Positions 1 through 9,466 are shown, counted from the first letter of the stretch. The stretch is DNA of 64,000 nucleotides from Haematospirillum sp. H1815 (GCF_012102705.1 NZ_JAAVTA010000001.1:248001-312000), one strand, 5' to 3'. Translations and numbers: made by a program. Notes: generated by a model not told the origin, from the letters alone.

Positions 1-1060
1 GATAAATTTATTAAAGCAATTCAATATATTGCCTGATGGTGTGAAGTTTCTTGTTGATATGAGGGCTGAGCTGCTCAAGTTCCGCTCCGGGCATCCCGAG
101 CTTGACGGTCTCGAGCGTGACCTGATGGAAATTCTGACAGGCTGGTTCGATATAGGTTTTCTGGAATTGCGCCGCATTACATGGGACTCCAGCCCAGCGG
201 CAGTCCTTGAGAAAATTATTTCCTATGAAGCGGTTCATGAAATCAGAAGCTGGAATGATTTGAAGAATCGTCTGGACTCCGACCGTAGATTGTACGGTTT
301 TTTTCATCCTAGGATGCCAGATGAACCCCTGATTTTTGTTCAGGTCGCACTTCTCAATGGGATAGCAGATAATGTTCATGATCTGCTTGATGTTAATGCT
401 CCGGTGGGTGACCCGGCCTTGGCTGATACGGCGGTCTTCTATTCTATTTCCAACGCCCAGAAAGGGCTTTCCGGTATCAGTTTCGGGAATTTTCTGATCA
501 AGAAGGTTGTATCAACTCTGTCGGCCGAGTTTCCTTCCCTCAAGGCTTTTGCCACGCTTTCGCCTCTTCCCGGTTTTCGAATCTGGTTGGAGCAGCAGGT
601 GGAGAAAGACGGCGATGACCTTCTTCTTCCTGCTGAAATCAAGGCTGTTACGGCCTTGGTTCGACGCAAGGGGAATGGAGCCCGCCCTCCTGCACTGGGC
701 TTGTTCGGCCGTCTTCTGTCTGCTGAGCTGTGGCAAAGCGACAAGGACACAGCTGATGTTATGCGTCCCATTCTTTTGCGTCTTGCCACGATTTATTTGG
801 TTTCTGCCCGCCGTTTTCCCGAGAAGGGGAATGTTCCTGTAGCCATTGATCCTGTGGCGCATTTCCATCTGAGCAATGGTGCCCGTATTGAACGCTTGAA
901 CTGGATGGGGGACCGCTCCGAGCGGGGTATCAGGCAGTCTGCCGGTCTTATGGTCAACTACCTTTACCGGTTACAGGATATCGAGAAAAATCACGAGGGC
1001 TATAGCTCCCGGGGGACTGCAGCCCTGTCTTCAGCTCTTAAAGGGTGGTTGAAGGGGTAG
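1..1060 (+). CDS. Malonyl-CoA decarboxylase, 3' part (5' end outside window)
   Basis: Converts malonyl-CoA to acetyl-CoA and CO2. The reading frame is open from base 2, so the gene is cut by the window edge; a TTG at 29 is probably internal. About 350 of the roughly 420-460 residues usual for the family are visible. The family's signature stretch FYSISNAQKGLSGISFGNF (about residues 137-155 counted from the TTG) and the C-terminal HFHLSNGARIERLNW region, which holds the histidine of the GNAT-like active site, are both present. It is followed by about 190 bases with no clear gene and then tRNA-Leu. Family assignment is firm; the physiological role (malonate use or control of malonyl-CoA level) cannot be read from the neighbours. 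Confidence 0.9.
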   Translation, partial: INLLKQFNILPDGVKFLVDMRAELLKFRSGHPELDGLERDLMEILTGWFDIGFLELRRITWDSSPAAVLEKIISYEAVHEIRSWNDLKNRLDSDRRLYGFFHPRMPDEPLIFVQVALLNGIADNVHDLLDVNAPVGDPALADTAVFYSISNAQKGLSGISFGNFLIKKVVSTLSAEFPSLKAFATLSPLPGFRIWLEQQVEKDGDDLLLPAEIKAVTALVRRKGNGARPPALGLFGRLLSAELWQSDKDTADVMRPILLRLATIYLVSARRFPEKGNVPVAIDPVAHFHLSNGARIERLNWMGDRSERGIRQSAGLMVNYLYRLQDIEKNHEGYSSRGTAALSSALKGWLKG

Positions 1061-1252
1061 GGCTGTTTGCCCCCTGAATCGGCTGTTCATGCATTCTTTT
1101 GTTGCCATTTGTATCTTGAATTGTCTATGTGTGTGGCTTCGTGCAGCCGATCTTGGTCGGCAGCCAGTGTTCTGCGTGGTTCAGGCAGTGGCAAAAACTG
1201 CTTTTTGGCCATAAAGTTGCGCTTGGCTGTAGATCAAGGTGTGGCAGCGCTG

Positions 1253-1338
1253 GCGGGCGTGGCGAAATTGGTATACGCGCCGGATTTAGGTTCCGGTGGC
1301 CTTGTGTCGTGGGGGTTCAAGTCCCTCCGCCCGCACCA
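1253..1338 (+). tRNA. tRNA-Leu (anticodon UAG)
   Basis: An 86-base cloverleaf with acceptor GCGGGCG/CGCCCGC, discriminator A and an encoded CCA end. The anticodon stem CCGGA/TCCGG encloses loop TTTAGGT, giving anticodon TAG, which reads CUN leucine codons. A long variable arm (about 1295-1310) fits a class II tRNA such as leucine. The TpsiC arm carries GTTCAAGTC. It lies alone between the decarboxylase gene and tig. Confidence 0.95.
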
Positions 1339-1483
1339 TAATTATCCGAGAGGATTGTCGCTGTGCCTGTATATCCGGGCCAGGACAGGACCCCGGTAAA
1401 ACAGGGTTTTCGGTTTGTCATAAGGGGAAGCAGGGCCAAGATTGTCGCGGTCCGTTCGGTACCCAAGAACTTCGGGATATTCC

Positions 1484-2869
1484 ATGCAGGTTACTCAAAC
1501 GAATGCTGACGGTCTGAAGCATGCTTTCAAGATTGTCGTTCCGGCCGGAGACATCGGCAACAAGGTTGAAAGCCGCCTCAAAGAGGTTGCAACCCGGGTT
1601 TCTATCGCCGGCTTTCGTCCGGGGAAAGTGCCGATGTCCATTGTTCGTAAGCGCTATGCAGCCTCTATTATGGGCGAAGTTCTGGAAGATGCCGTCCAGG
1701 GCGGTGTGCGTTCGACCTTGGAGCAAAAGAAGCTGACCCCGGCAGCGCAGCCCAAGATTGAGGTTGTGTCCTTCGATGAGGGCAAGGATCTTGAGTTCAC
1801 CATGGAGTTCGAGGCTCTCCCTGAAATCGGTGAGACAGACTTTGCGGTCGTTCAGCTGGTCAAGCCTGTTGTTGAATTCGACGATTCCGAAGTTGAGGAA
1901 GCCTTGGTCCGTATTGCGCAAAGCCGCAAGGTGAGTGAGGTTGTCGAGGAAGCGCGTAAGGCTGAAACCGGCAATATCCTTGAAATTGACTTCGTCGGAC
2001 GTATTGATGGCGAAGAGTTCCCCGGCGGCAAGGGTGAGTCTTATGACCTGGAGTTGGGATCGGGATCTTTCATCCCCGGCTTTGAAGAGCAGCTTGTCGG
2101 TGCCAAGCCCGGTGACAGCGTTACGGTGACCGTAACCTTCCCTGAATCCTATCATGCCAAGGACCTTGCCGGTAAAGAGGCTGCGTTTGATGTTAACGTG
2201 AAGGCTCTAAAGCAGGCCAAGGTGCCCGAGCTTGACGATACGTTTGCGAAGTCTGCCGGGTTTGATGACATGGTCGCCTTGCGTAATGCTGTGCGTGAGC
2301 AGATCCGGTCGGATTACGACAATTTGGCGCGCGGACGCATGAAGCGTGAGCTTCTGGACAAGCTGTCCGAGATGGTCAGCTTTCCAGTCCCTCAGGGCAT
2401 GATCAATGCTGAATTTTCAGGGATCTGGCCCGAAATTGAGGCTGCGATGAAGAACGATGCCCTAGAAGAAGAAGATAAGGGCAAGTCTGAAGATGATCTG
2501 CGGGCCGAATATACCGCGATAGCCGAGCGTCGCGTCCGTTTGGGGCTTTTGCTGGCTGATACTGGGCGTCGTAACGAGGTTCAGGTTACCCAGGAAGATC
2601 TTAACCATGCCGTGATGCGTGAGGCCATGCGCTATCCCGGTCAGGAACGTGCTGTTTTCCAGTACTTCCAGAGCAATAAGCAGGCACTGGATCAGCTGAG
2701 GGCTCCCATTTATGAGGACAAGGTCGTTGACCTTATTCTTGGCAAGGTTACATGCACAGATCAGAAAATGTCACCCGCTGAGCTGATGGAGACCGGAGAA
2801 GATTCTCCGGCCCCAAAGAAAGTGGCAAAAAAGAAGGCATCCAAGAAGTCCGGCGCTGCTGCTGAGTAA
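1484..2869 (+). CDS. tig: Trigger factor, ribosome-associated chaperone and prolyl isomerase
   Basis: Binds ribosomal protein L23 at the exit tunnel and shields nascent chains. The 461-residue product matches the family. The ribosome-docking signature GFRPGKVP is at residues 43-50, an FKBP-type PPIase domain spans about 155-245 (IDFVGRIDGEEFPGGKGE), and the C-terminal substrate cradle follows. The tail is lysine-rich (KKVAKKKASKKS). The ATG at 1484 is chosen because MQVTQTN begins the conserved N-terminal domain; an upstream in-frame start at 1442 would add 14 unrelated residues, and neither has a strong Shine-Dalgarno sequence. It heads the common tig-clpP-clpX order and ends at a strong terminator. 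Confidence 0.97.
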   Translation: MQVTQTNADGLKHAFKIVVPAGDIGNKVESRLKEVATRVSIAGFRPGKVPMSIVRKRYAASIMGEVLEDAVQGGVRSTLEQKKLTPAAQPKIEVVSFDEGKDLEFTMEFEALPEIGETDFAVVQLVKPVVEFDDSEVEEALVRIAQSRKVSEVVEEARKAETGNILEIDFVGRIDGEEFPGGKGESYDLELGSGSFIPGFEEQLVGAKPGDSVTVTVTFPESYHAKDLAGKEAAFDVNVKALKQAKVPELDDTFAKSAGFDDMVALRNAVREQIRSDYDNLARGRMKRELLDKLSEMVSFPVPQGMINAEFSGIWPEIEAAMKNDALEEEDKGKSEDDLRAEYTAIAERRVRLGLLLADTGRRNEVQVTQEDLNHAVMREAMRYPGQERAVFQYFQSNKQALDQLRAPIYEDKVVDLILGKVTCTDQKMSPAELMETGEDSPAPKKVAKKKASKKSGAAAE

Positions 2870-2896
2870 GTAGATCTGGGTTTATTACCAAGAGAA

Positions 2897-2926
2897 GGCG
2901 CCCTGTCTGGACCGGGCGCCTTTTTA
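2897..2926 (+). terminator. Intrinsic terminator after tig
   Basis: A perfect 7-bp GC stem GGCGCCC (2897-2903) and GGGCGCC (2914-2920) closes a 10-base loop and is followed by TTTTT. It lies 28 bases after the tig stop codon and separates tig from clpP transcription. Confidence 0.9.
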
Positions 2927-3031
2927 ATTGGTTGTCTGCTGCCCTCTGCCGTATAACAGGACTTTTCATTGTCCAGTCAGTAGCCTACAGTAACCACCGG
3001 CAGGTGTTTCCGTGTAATGAGGAAGAATAGC

Positions 3032-3685
3032 ATGATGCGCGAGCGGGATCCTTTTGACGTTTATATGAACACGCTGGTGCCGATGGTTGTCGAGCAGACC
3101 AACCGTGGAGAGCGCAGCTACGATATTTATTCCCGCTTGCTGAAAGAGCGCATTATCTTTCTGACCGGGCCGGTCAACGATGTTGTATCCAGTTTGGTTT
3201 GTGCGCAGCTTTTGTTTCTTGAGTCTGAGAATCCCTCCAAGGATATTGCTTTTTATATCAACTCACCTGGTGGTGTGGTGACGTCGGGTCTGGCCATGTA
3301 CGACACCATGCAGTACATCCGTTGTGATGTGGCCACGCTGTGTATCGGTCAGGCCGCTTCTATGGGGTCGCTGTTATTGACGGCAGGTGCAAAGGGCAAG
3401 CGGTTCTCGCTGCCAAATTCAAGGATCATGATACACCAGCCATCGGGCGGATTTCAGGGGCAGGCCACAGATATAGAAATTCATGCTAGGGAAATCCTGA
3501 GTCTTCGCTCTCGCCTGAATAGCATGTACGCAAAGCATACCGGCAAGCCAATTGAGGAAATTGAGCAGGCGATGGAGCGTGACAAGTTTATGCCGGCGGA
3601 GGAAGCTAAGGAGTTTGGGCTGATTGATGAGGTTGTGCAGGAACGCCCAAAATCTGTTGATACAGGATCGAAACCTGGTGACTGA
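3032..3685 (+). CDS. clpP: ATP-dependent Clp protease, proteolytic subunit
   Basis: Serine peptidase that forms the double heptameric barrel fed by ClpX (or ClpA). With the start at 3032 the product has 217 residues. The catalytic triad is visible with the standard spacing: Ser110 in GQAASMGS, His135 in MIHQPSGG and Asp184 in ERDKFM. GAGGAAG at 3019-3025 sits at normal distance before the ATG at 3032, so the ATG at 3017 is less likely; 3035 is also possible. The short pre-sequence would be a propeptide. A large inverted repeat follows the stop, and clpX begins about 280 bases downstream with its own leader. Confidence 0.97.
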   Translation: MMRERDPFDVYMNTLVPMVVEQTNRGERSYDIYSRLLKERIIFLTGPVNDVVSSLVCAQLLFLESENPSKDIAFYINSPGGVVTSGLAMYDTMQYIRCDVATLCIGQAASMGSLLLTAGAKGKRFSLPNSRIMIHQPSGGFQGQATDIEIHAREILSLRSRLNSMYAKHTGKPIEEIEQAMERDKFMPAEEAKEFGLIDEVVQERPKSVDTGSKPGD

Positions 3686-3714
3686 GGCGTTTGTTGCAGA
3701 TCGGTTTTGAGTTT

Positions 3715-3757
3715 CCCCGGTTGTTCCGGTATGCATATTATATCGGAACAACCGGGG
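3715..3757 (+). terminator. 14-bp perfect inverted repeat after clpP, probable terminator
   Basis: CCCCGGTTGTTCCG (3715-3728) and its exact reverse complement (3744-3757) enclose a 15-base AT-rich loop that itself contains ATGCAT. The following bases (TTCCTTGTCTGTTTCT) are only moderately T-rich. The position 30 bases after clpP fits a terminator; the length of the stem and the weak T tract leave a stable 3' end or regulatory hairpin possible. Confidence 0.65.
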
Positions 3758-3964
3758 TTCCTTGTCTGTTTCTCGGGTGAGGGGTTTCGTCATTCCCAAG
3801 CTGTTGGTTTTTCGGGTAGCAGGCATTTTGAGATTGTGCGTGCCTTGCTGTAACGGCTAACATAAGAGCTTGGAGCAAGGGCCTGTTGGCCGAGTATAGT
3901 CTTCGCGGTGAGATCAGGGTCGCTTCCCGATCCGGCGCTTCTTGCCGCATGGAGTGGAGATACA

Positions 3965-5233
3965 ATGAGCAAGTCCCCGGGCGGCGATTCAAAAAATACC
4001 TTGTACTGCTCGTTCTGCGGGAAAAGCCAGCACGAAGTACGCAAGCTTATTGCCGGTCCAACCGTTTTCATTTGTGATGAGTGTATTGAGCTTTGCATGG
4101 ATATTATCCGTGAGGAGCACAAAACTCATATGGTGAAGACCCGTGACGGCGTTCCTTCACCACGTGACATCATGAAGGTTCTGGATGATTATGTCATAGG
4201 GCAATCGCACGCAAAGCGCGTCTTGTCTGTTGCTGTGCATAATCACTACAAGAGGCTGTCGGTTATTGGAAAAGGCAATGATATTGAAATTGCCAAGTCC
4301 AATATTTTGCTGATTGGACCGACCGGTTGTGGAAAGACCCTTCTGGCGCAGACGTTGGCTCGTATTCTTGACGTTCCCTTTACTATGGCCGATGCCACAA
4401 CGCTGACAGAAGCCGGGTATGTTGGGGAGGATGTGGAGAATATTATCCTCAAGCTGTTGCAAGCAGCTGACTATAATGTCGAGCGCGCGCAGAGGGGCAT
4501 TGTTTACATTGATGAAATCGACAAGATCAGTCGCAAGTCTGATAATCCATCAATAACCCGTGATGTTTCCGGTGAAGGTGTTCAGCAGGCCCTGCTGAAG
4601 ATTATGGAAGGCACCGTTGCATCAGTACCTCCTCAGGGTGGTCGCAAGCACCCCCAGCAAGAATTTTTGCAGGTTGATACAACAAACATACTCTTTATCT
4701 GCGGCGGTGCTTTTGCTGGTCTGGATCGTATTATCAGCCAGAGAGGCAAGGGAACATCGATTGGTTTCGGTGCTGATGTCCGCGATCCCGAGCAGAGAAA
4801 AACCGGCGAGCTTTTGCGTGAGATTGAGCCAGAAGATTTGCTGAAGTACGGCCTTATACCCGAGTTTGTCGGGCGTTTGCCGGTGATTGCCACGCTGGAT
4901 GATCTGGATGAGGCTGCCTTGATCCAGATTCTGACAGAGCCAAAGAACGCGCTGGTCAAGCAGTACCAGAAGCTCTTTGAGATGGAAAATGCCCATCTGA
5001 CATTCCAGGAAGATGCTCTTTCTACGATTGCGCAGAAGGCAATTGCTCGGAAGACCGGTGCGCGTGGTTTGCGTTCGATCATGGAAGGCATTCTGCTTGA
5101 TACGATGTTTGATCTTCCTGGGAATGAAGGTATTGAGGAGGTCGTGGTCAACAAAGAAGCTGCTGAGTTGAGAGCCAAACCCTTGGTCATTTATTCCGAG
5201 AGGCCTCGTTCCGAAGAATTAGGCAGCGCCTGA
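3965..5233 (+). CDS. clpX: ATP-dependent Clp protease, ATP-binding unfoldase subunit
   Basis: AAA+ hexamer that recognises, unfolds and feeds proteins to ClpP. The product has 422 residues. The N-terminal zinc-binding domain has Cys15, Cys18, Cys37 and Cys40 (CSFCGK...CDEC). Walker A is GPTGCGKT and Walker [11 protein letters not shown]; the pore and IGF-loop region and the C-terminal small domain ([13 protein letters not shown]) follow. GGAG at 3956-3959 before the ATG at 3965 decides the start; an upstream in-frame start at 3908 would add 19 residues ahead of the conserved N-terminus. In many alphaproteobacteria lon follows; here a terminator and a long non-coding region follow instead. Confidence 0.97.
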   Translation: MSKSPGGDSKNTLYCSFCGKSQHEVRKLIAGPTVFICDECIELCMDIIREEHKTHMVKTRDGVPSPRDIMKVLDDYVIGQSHAKRVLSVAVHNHYKRLSVIGKGNDIEIAKSNILLIGPTGCGKTLLAQTLARILDVPFTMADATTLTEAGYVGEDVENIILKLLQAADYNVERAQRGIVYIDEIDKISRKSDNPSITRDVSGEGVQQALLKIMEGTVASVPPQGGRKHPQQEFLQVDTTNILFICGGAFAGLDRIISQRGKGTSIGFGADVRDPEQRKTGELLREIEPEDLLKYGLIPEFVGRLPVIATLDDLDEAALIQILTEPKNALVKQYQKLFEMENAHLTFQEDALSTIAQKAIARKTGARGLRSIMEGILLDTMFDLPGNEGIEEVVVNKEAAELRAKPLVIYSERPRSEELGSA

Positions 5234-5267
5234 GGATTCGTCCCTTCTTTGCAGTCCTACTTTTCTG

Positions 5268-5299
5268 GCCGGGGAGTATGATGCTCCCCGGCTTTTTTT
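5268..5299 (+). terminator. Intrinsic terminator after clpX
   Basis: A perfect 9-bp stem GCCGGGGAG (5268-5276) and CTCCCCGGC (5284-5292) with a 7-base loop is followed by seven T residues. It lies 35 bases after the clpX stop. Confidence 0.93.
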
Positions 5300-5704
5300 G
5301 TGTCCGGACGGGCACTTGATGCCAATCGGCAGGGGTACTTGATTACAATTTTTTGGGTGGGGTTAGTCTCTTCTGCTCTGATGCAGCTATCGTATTGTTA
5401 TTATAGGAATGTTTTTATCAGATAATAAGTTCGTTTCGCCGTAACAATACGATATAAAATTCCGGCGGTTCTAGGTAATCGGTCGTGATATATATTCTAC
5501 ACAAATGATTAACCATTAAATGGTTTAAATCTCATTGTGCGTTGCAAAACAGGGGGTTGGTTGTGGATTCGTGCTTGCAACTCCGTGATCTTTGGATACC
5601 TTTGCCGGAAATAAACAGAGGTTCCCGGCAGCCGGTGCAGAGACACGGCTCGTCGCGCTTTTTGTCGGGACCGCGTCTCGTTTGCCCCCAAATCCGGAGG
5701 GATC
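5300..5704 (+). promoter_or_regulatory. AT-rich non-coding control region upstream of the pyruvate dehydrogenase operon
   Basis: No convincing gene lies in these 405 bases. The central part is clearly more AT-rich than the flanking genes. It holds a 13-bp perfect inverted repeat, TATCGTATTGTTA at 5388-5400 and its complement at 5442-5454; the right arm runs into a TATAAA-like box at 5453-5458. About 55 bases further, TTAACCAT (5509-5516) and ATGGTT (5520-5525) form a second palindrome; TTAACCAT resembles the half-site of the alphaproteobacterial cell-cycle regulator CtrA. These features suggest the main regulated promoter of pdhA-pdhB-pdhC-lpd. Which protein binds is inference. Confidence 0.55.
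5388..5454. repeat. 13-bp inverted repeat with 41-base spacer
   Basis: TATCGTATTGTTA at 5388-5400 and TAACAATACGATA at 5442-5454 are exact reverse complements. The two centres are 54 bp apart, close to five helical turns, so the arms would face the same side of the DNA. Either paired operators or a stem with a long loop would fit. Confidence 0.7.
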
Positions 5705-6709
5705 ATGGCATCCACATCTCGCCGTAAACTGCGCTCCGATGCGCCAGACCATACTCAGTTGAAGACCTACTATCGCGACATGCTTTTGATACGCCGCTTT
5801 GAAGAGAAGGCCGGCCAGTTGTATGGCATGGGTTTGATCGGCGGCTTCTGTCATCTTTACATCGGCCAGGAGGCTGTTGTTGTTGGCATGCAGGCCGCAG
5901 CGATTGAAGGAGTTGATACGGTTGTAACCAGTTATCGTGATCATGGTCATATGTTGGCGTGTGGCATGGATGCGCGCGGAGTAATGGCAGAGCTGACTGG
6001 CCGTGAAGGGGGATATTCCCGGGGCAAGGGCGGTTCAATGCACATGTTCTCCGAAGAAAAGGGGTTCTACGGTGGTCACGGTATCGTTGGTGCCCAGATC
6101 CCCATCGGGACAGGTCTCGCCTTTGCTCACCAGTACAAGGGCGACAATGGTGTGAACTTTGCCTACATGGGCGATGGGGCTGTCAACCAAGGTCAGGTAT
6201 ATGAAAGCTTCAATATGGCCGCTTTGTGGAAGCTGCCTGTAGTCTATGTCATTGAGAACAACAAGTATGGTATGGGCACGAGCGTCGAACGTGCCTCTGC
6301 CTCGACCGAGTTGTTTCAGCGTGGTTATGCCTATGGCATACCGGGTGAGGCTGTTGATGGCATGGATGTTCTTGAGGTACGTGATGCCGCCCTGCGTGCC
6401 GCAGGTCATGCACGTTCGGGCAAGGGACCTTATATCCTTGAAGCCAAGACGTATCGTTACCGTGGTCACTCCATGTCGGATCCGGGGAAATACCGTAGTA
6501 AAGACGAAGTGACCAAAATGCGTACCGAGCGTGACCCTATCGACTTGCTCAAGGTTCAGCTTCTTGAAATGGGTGCCATTGATGAGGCGGGCTTGAAAGA
6601 ACTTGACCGGGAGGTCAAGCAGATCGTTACCGAGGCGGCGGAGTTCTCGCAAAGCAGCCCCGAGCCGGATCCTTCGGAGTTGTATACCGATATTCTGGTT
6701 GGTGCCTGA
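5705..6709 (+). CDS. pdhA: Pyruvate dehydrogenase E1 component, alpha subunit
   Basis: With PdhB it forms the thiamine diphosphate enzyme that decarboxylates pyruvate and reductively acetylates the E2 lipoyl group. The 334-residue product matches the heterotetramer-type alpha subunit. The ThDP/Mg binding motif begins GDGAVNQG near residue 157 and ends ENNKYGMGTS; RYRGHSMSDPGKYRS (about residues 250-264) is the phosphorylation-loop region of the family. GGAGGG just before the ATG at 5705 supports the start. It is first in a five-gene run with 16-48 base gaps. Confidence 0.97.
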   Translation: MASTSRRKLRSDAPDHTQLKTYYRDMLLIRRFEEKAGQLYGMGLIGGFCHLYIGQEAVVVGMQAAAIEGVDTVVTSYRDHGHMLACGMDARGVMAELTGREGGYSRGKGGSMHMFSEEKGFYGGHGIVGAQIPIGTGLAFAHQYKGDNGVNFAYMGDGAVNQGQVYESFNMAALWKLPVVYVIENNKYGMGTSVERASASTELFQRGYAYGIPGEAVDGMDVLEVRDAALRAAGHARSGKGPYILEAKTYRYRGHSMSDPGKYRSKDEVTKMRTERDPIDLLKVQLLEMGAIDEAGLKELDREVKQIVTEAAEFSQSSPEPDPSELYTDILVGA

Positions 6710-6730
6710 GCGAGCGGAGGAAGTTCTATT

Positions 6731-8161
6731 ATGTCGATTACCGTTCTGATGCCCGCCCTGTCACCGACAATGACAGAGGGAAAGCTGGCAAAGTGGCTCA
6801 AGAAGGAAGGGGATGTTGTTGCGTCTGGCGATGTGATTGCCGAGATCGAAACGGACAAGGCAACCATGGAATTTGAGTCTGCTGATGAAGGAATTCTGGG
6901 CAAGATTCTTATTCCCGAGGGAACGGAAGGTGTTGCGGTGAACACGCCGATCGCCCTTTTGCTTGAAGAGGGCGAAAGCGCCGATACGGTTCAGGTAAGC
7001 CAGGCACCACAGGTTACAGCCCGTGTGGCAGAGGCCCCCTCACCGTCTCAGGTCGTATCTGCACCTCGTCCTGTTCAGGTAGCTGGTTCGTCCAGTGATG
7101 GTGAGGGTTTTGAGCCGGCTGTGCCGACAACCACGGCTTATTCTCAGCCAATGGCAAGCGAGAAGACTTCCGGACGTTTTATCCGTCAGACGGTCCGTGA
7201 AGCTCTACGCGATGCTATGGCCGAAGAAATGCGTCGTGATGACAATGTATTCCTGATGGGTGAGGAAGTTGCCCAGTATCAGGGTGCATACAAGGTATCC
7301 CAGGGGCTTCTGGATGAATTTGGTCCCCGCCGGGTTATTGATACCCCTATTACGGAGATGGGCTTTGCCGGGCTTGCAACGGGTGCAGCTTTCAAGGGCT
7401 TGCGTCCAATTGTCGAGTTCATGACGTTCAACTTTTCCATGCAGGCGATTGACCACATCATCAATTCTGCGGCGAAGACCTTGTACATGGCCGGCGGTCA
7501 GCTTGGGTGCCCCATTGTGTTTCGTGGTCCTAACGGTGCTGCGGCCCGCGTTGGTGCCCAGCACTCCCAATGCTATGCGTCTTGGTATGCCCATGTACCG
7601 GGATTGAAGGTGGTAGCGCCATGGTCTGCTGCTGATGCAAAGGGTCTTCTCAAGGCTGCCATTCGTGACCCTAACCCCGTTGTGTTCCTGGAGAATGAGA
7701 TTCTTTACGGGCAGTCTTTTGATGTTCCCGATGATCCGGATTTCGTCATTCCGATCGGGAAGGCCAAGGTTGAGCGGGTTGGTACAGACGTCACGCTGAC
7801 AGCCTATTCCAAAATGGTTGGTGTCGCGCTGGAAGCTGCCGACGTTCTTGCCGCGCAGGGAATTTCGGCGGAAGTGATCAATTTGAGGTCTATCCGTCCT
7901 CTTGATGTTGCTACGATCCTGGAATCGGTCAAGAAAACCAATCGGATTGTATCTGTCGAAGAGGGCTGGCCCGTCGCTGGTATAGGGTCGGAAATTTCGG
8001 CTGTTGTGACTGAGCTGGCGTTTGATTGGCTGGATGCTCCCGTTCGCCGTGTAACTGGTGCCGATGTGCCGATGCCATATGCGGCAAATCTGGAGAAGCT
8101 GGCGTTGCCGGACATTGCCCAGATTGTCGATATGGCCAAGTCTGTTTGCTACAAGTCCTGA
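6731..8161 (+). CDS. pdhB: Pyruvate dehydrogenase E1 component, beta subunit with N-terminal lipoyl domain
   Basis: Beta half of the E1 heterotetramer. At 476 residues it is longer than a plain beta subunit because residues 1-78 form a lipoyl domain (lipoyl lysine in ETDKATMEF), nearly identical to that of the E2 encoded next. A Ser/Pro/Ala-rich linker (about 85-140) leads to the transketolase-type catalytic domain ([24 protein letters not shown], then the C-terminal [10 protein letters not shown]). This lipoylated E1-beta is an alphaproteobacterial trait. The start follows GAGCGGAGGAAG, 21 bases after pdhA. Confidence 0.97.
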   Translation: MSITVLMPALSPTMTEGKLAKWLKKEGDVVASGDVIAEIETDKATMEFESADEGILGKILIPEGTEGVAVNTPIALLLEEGESADTVQVSQAPQVTARVAEAPSPSQVVSAPRPVQVAGSSSDGEGFEPAVPTTTAYSQPMASEKTSGRFIRQTVREALRDAMAEEMRRDDNVFLMGEEVAQYQGAYKVSQGLLDEFGPRRVIDTPITEMGFAGLATGAAFKGLRPIVEFMTFNFSMQAIDHIINSAAKTLYMAGGQLGCPIVFRGPNGAAARVGAQHSQCYASWYAHVPGLKVVAPWSAADAKGLLKAAIRDPNPVVFLENEILYGQSFDVPDDPDFVIPIGKAKVERVGTDVTLTAYSKMVGVALEAADVLAAQGISAEVINLRSIRPLDVATILESVKKTNRIVSVEEGWPVAGIGSEISAVVTELAFDWLDAPVRRVTGADVPMPYAANLEKLALPDIAQIVDMAKSVCYKS

Positions 8162-8182
8162 TTCGGTGAGGGGAATATTGTT

Positions 8183-9466
8183 ATGGCTCAAAAGATTCTG
8201 ATGCCGGCCCTGTCTCCGACCATGACGGAAGGCACGCTGGCCAAGTGGCTGAAAAAAGAAGGTGATGCAATTTCAGCCGGTGATGTTATTGCTGAAATTG
8301 AAACAGACAAAGCGACGATGGAATTTGAGGCTGTCGACGAAGGTATTCTGGCGCGTGTCTTGATTCCTGCGGGCACGCAGGGCGTTGCGGTGAATGAGCC
8401 AATCGCTCTTTTGCTGGAAGAAGGTGACGATCATGCCGCTCTTGATGCACTGATGACGGCTTCTTCGCCCAAGGTTGAAGCAAAGGTCACTGCTCCTGCT
8501 GCTGCGTCATCTTTAGTTCCAGTGTTTCGGTCGGCTTCTGCGTCTGGTGGGGCTACGCGTGTATTCGCAAGCCCCTTGGCGCGCCGTTTGGCAAAAGATG
8601 CCGGTTTGGACCTTTCCGTACTTAAGGGAAGTGGTCCACGTGGTCGCATTGTGCGCCATGATATTCAGGAAGCTTTGGCATCCGGCGTGACAGCACGCAT
8701 GGCTTCTGCTTCTTCTGCTTCTTCTGCTCCTGTAGCCCCCAAAGTATCTTCGCCTCCGCAGTTGCAGCCCATGCCATGGCAGCCTTATAAGGCTGAACCC
8801 AATACCGGTGTTCGCAAGACTATCGCCAGACGTCTTTCGGAAGCCAAGCAGACAGTTCCTCATTTTTACCTGACCGTTGATGTGGAGCTGGATGCCCTGA
8901 TGGCTCTGCGCAAGCAGCTTAACAGTGTTCCTGACGCTGGGCACAAGCTGTCTGTCAATGACTTTGTCATCAAGGCATGTGCACTGGCTCTCAAGAAAGT
9001 GCCTGCTGCCAATGCCATGTGGACTGATGAAGCCATTCTGAGGTTCGATGAGATTGATATCTCCGTCGCGGTGGCGACAGATGGCGGTCTTATTACACCG
9101 GTTATCCGCAATGCAGACCGTAAGGGATTGGCAACAATCTCTACGGAGATGAAGGCTCTTGCGAAGAAGGCAAGGGATGGCAAGCTGCGCCCTGAAGAAT
9201 TCCAGGGTGGCGGATTCAGCATTTCCAATTTGGGGATGTATGGCATCAAGTCATTCTCTGCCATTATCAACCCGCCACAAAGCTGCATCTTGGCTGTTGG
9301 CGCGGGTGAAGAACGCGTTGTTGTTCGTGACGGGGCTGTTGCCGTGCGAACGATGATGACCGTGACCCTGTCTGTTGATCACCGGTCTGTTGATGGAGCG
9401 GTTGGGGCCCAGTTCCTCGCGGCTTTGAAGCCGCTGCTGGAAGACCCTGTCCAGCTTATGCTGTGA
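8183..9466 (+). CDS. pdhC: Dihydrolipoamide acetyltransferase, E2 of pyruvate dehydrogenase
   Basis: Core of the complex; moves acetyl from lipoate to CoA. The 427-residue product has one lipoyl domain (1-78, lipoyl lysine in ETDKATMEF), a flexible Ala/Ser/Pro linker, the peripheral subunit-binding domain (ASPLARRLAKDAGLDLSVL, about 130-165), a second Ser/Ala-rich linker, and the catalytic domain with the active-site DHRSVDGAVG near the C-terminus. The gene starts 21 bases after pdhB behind GGTGAGGGGAAT. The lipoyl domain is nearly repeated from pdhB at both protein and DNA level, a recent-duplication or gene-conversion signature. Confidence 0.97.
   Translation: MAQKILMPALSPTMTEGTLAKWLKKEGDAISAGDVIAEIETDKATMEFEAVDEGILARVLIPAGTQGVAVNEPIALLLEEGDDHAALDALMTASSPKVEAKVTAPAAASSLVPVFRSASASGGATRVFASPLARRLAKDAGLDLSVLKGSGPRGRIVRHDIQEALASGVTARMASASSASSAPVAPKVSSPPQLQPMPWQPYKAEPNTGVRKTIARRLSEAKQTVPHFYLTVDVELDALMALRKQLNSVPDAGHKLSVNDFVIKACALALKKVPAANAMWTDEAILRFDEIDISVAVATDGGLITPVIRNADRKGLATISTEMKALAKKARDGKLRPEEFQGGGFSISNLGMYGIKSFSAIINPPQSCILAVGAGEERVVVRDGAVAVRTMMTVTLSVDHRSVDGAVGAQFLAALKPLLEDPVQLML

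Noticed and set aside
1169-1183. Possible LexA box of the alphaproteobacterial GTTC-N7-GTTC type before tRNA-Leu
   Set aside because: The spacing between the two GTTC units is 6, not 7, and no SOS gene is adjacent.
1067-1517. Open frames across and after tRNA-Leu (1067-1399, 1129-1341, 1296-1517)
   Set aside because: They run through the tRNA, have no family resemblance and no ribosome-binding site; treated as chance frames.
3870-3900. Candidate clpX promoter TTGGAG-N19-TATAGT
   Set aside because: The 19-base spacer is too long and the -35 box weak; no heat-shock sigma consensus was recognised either.
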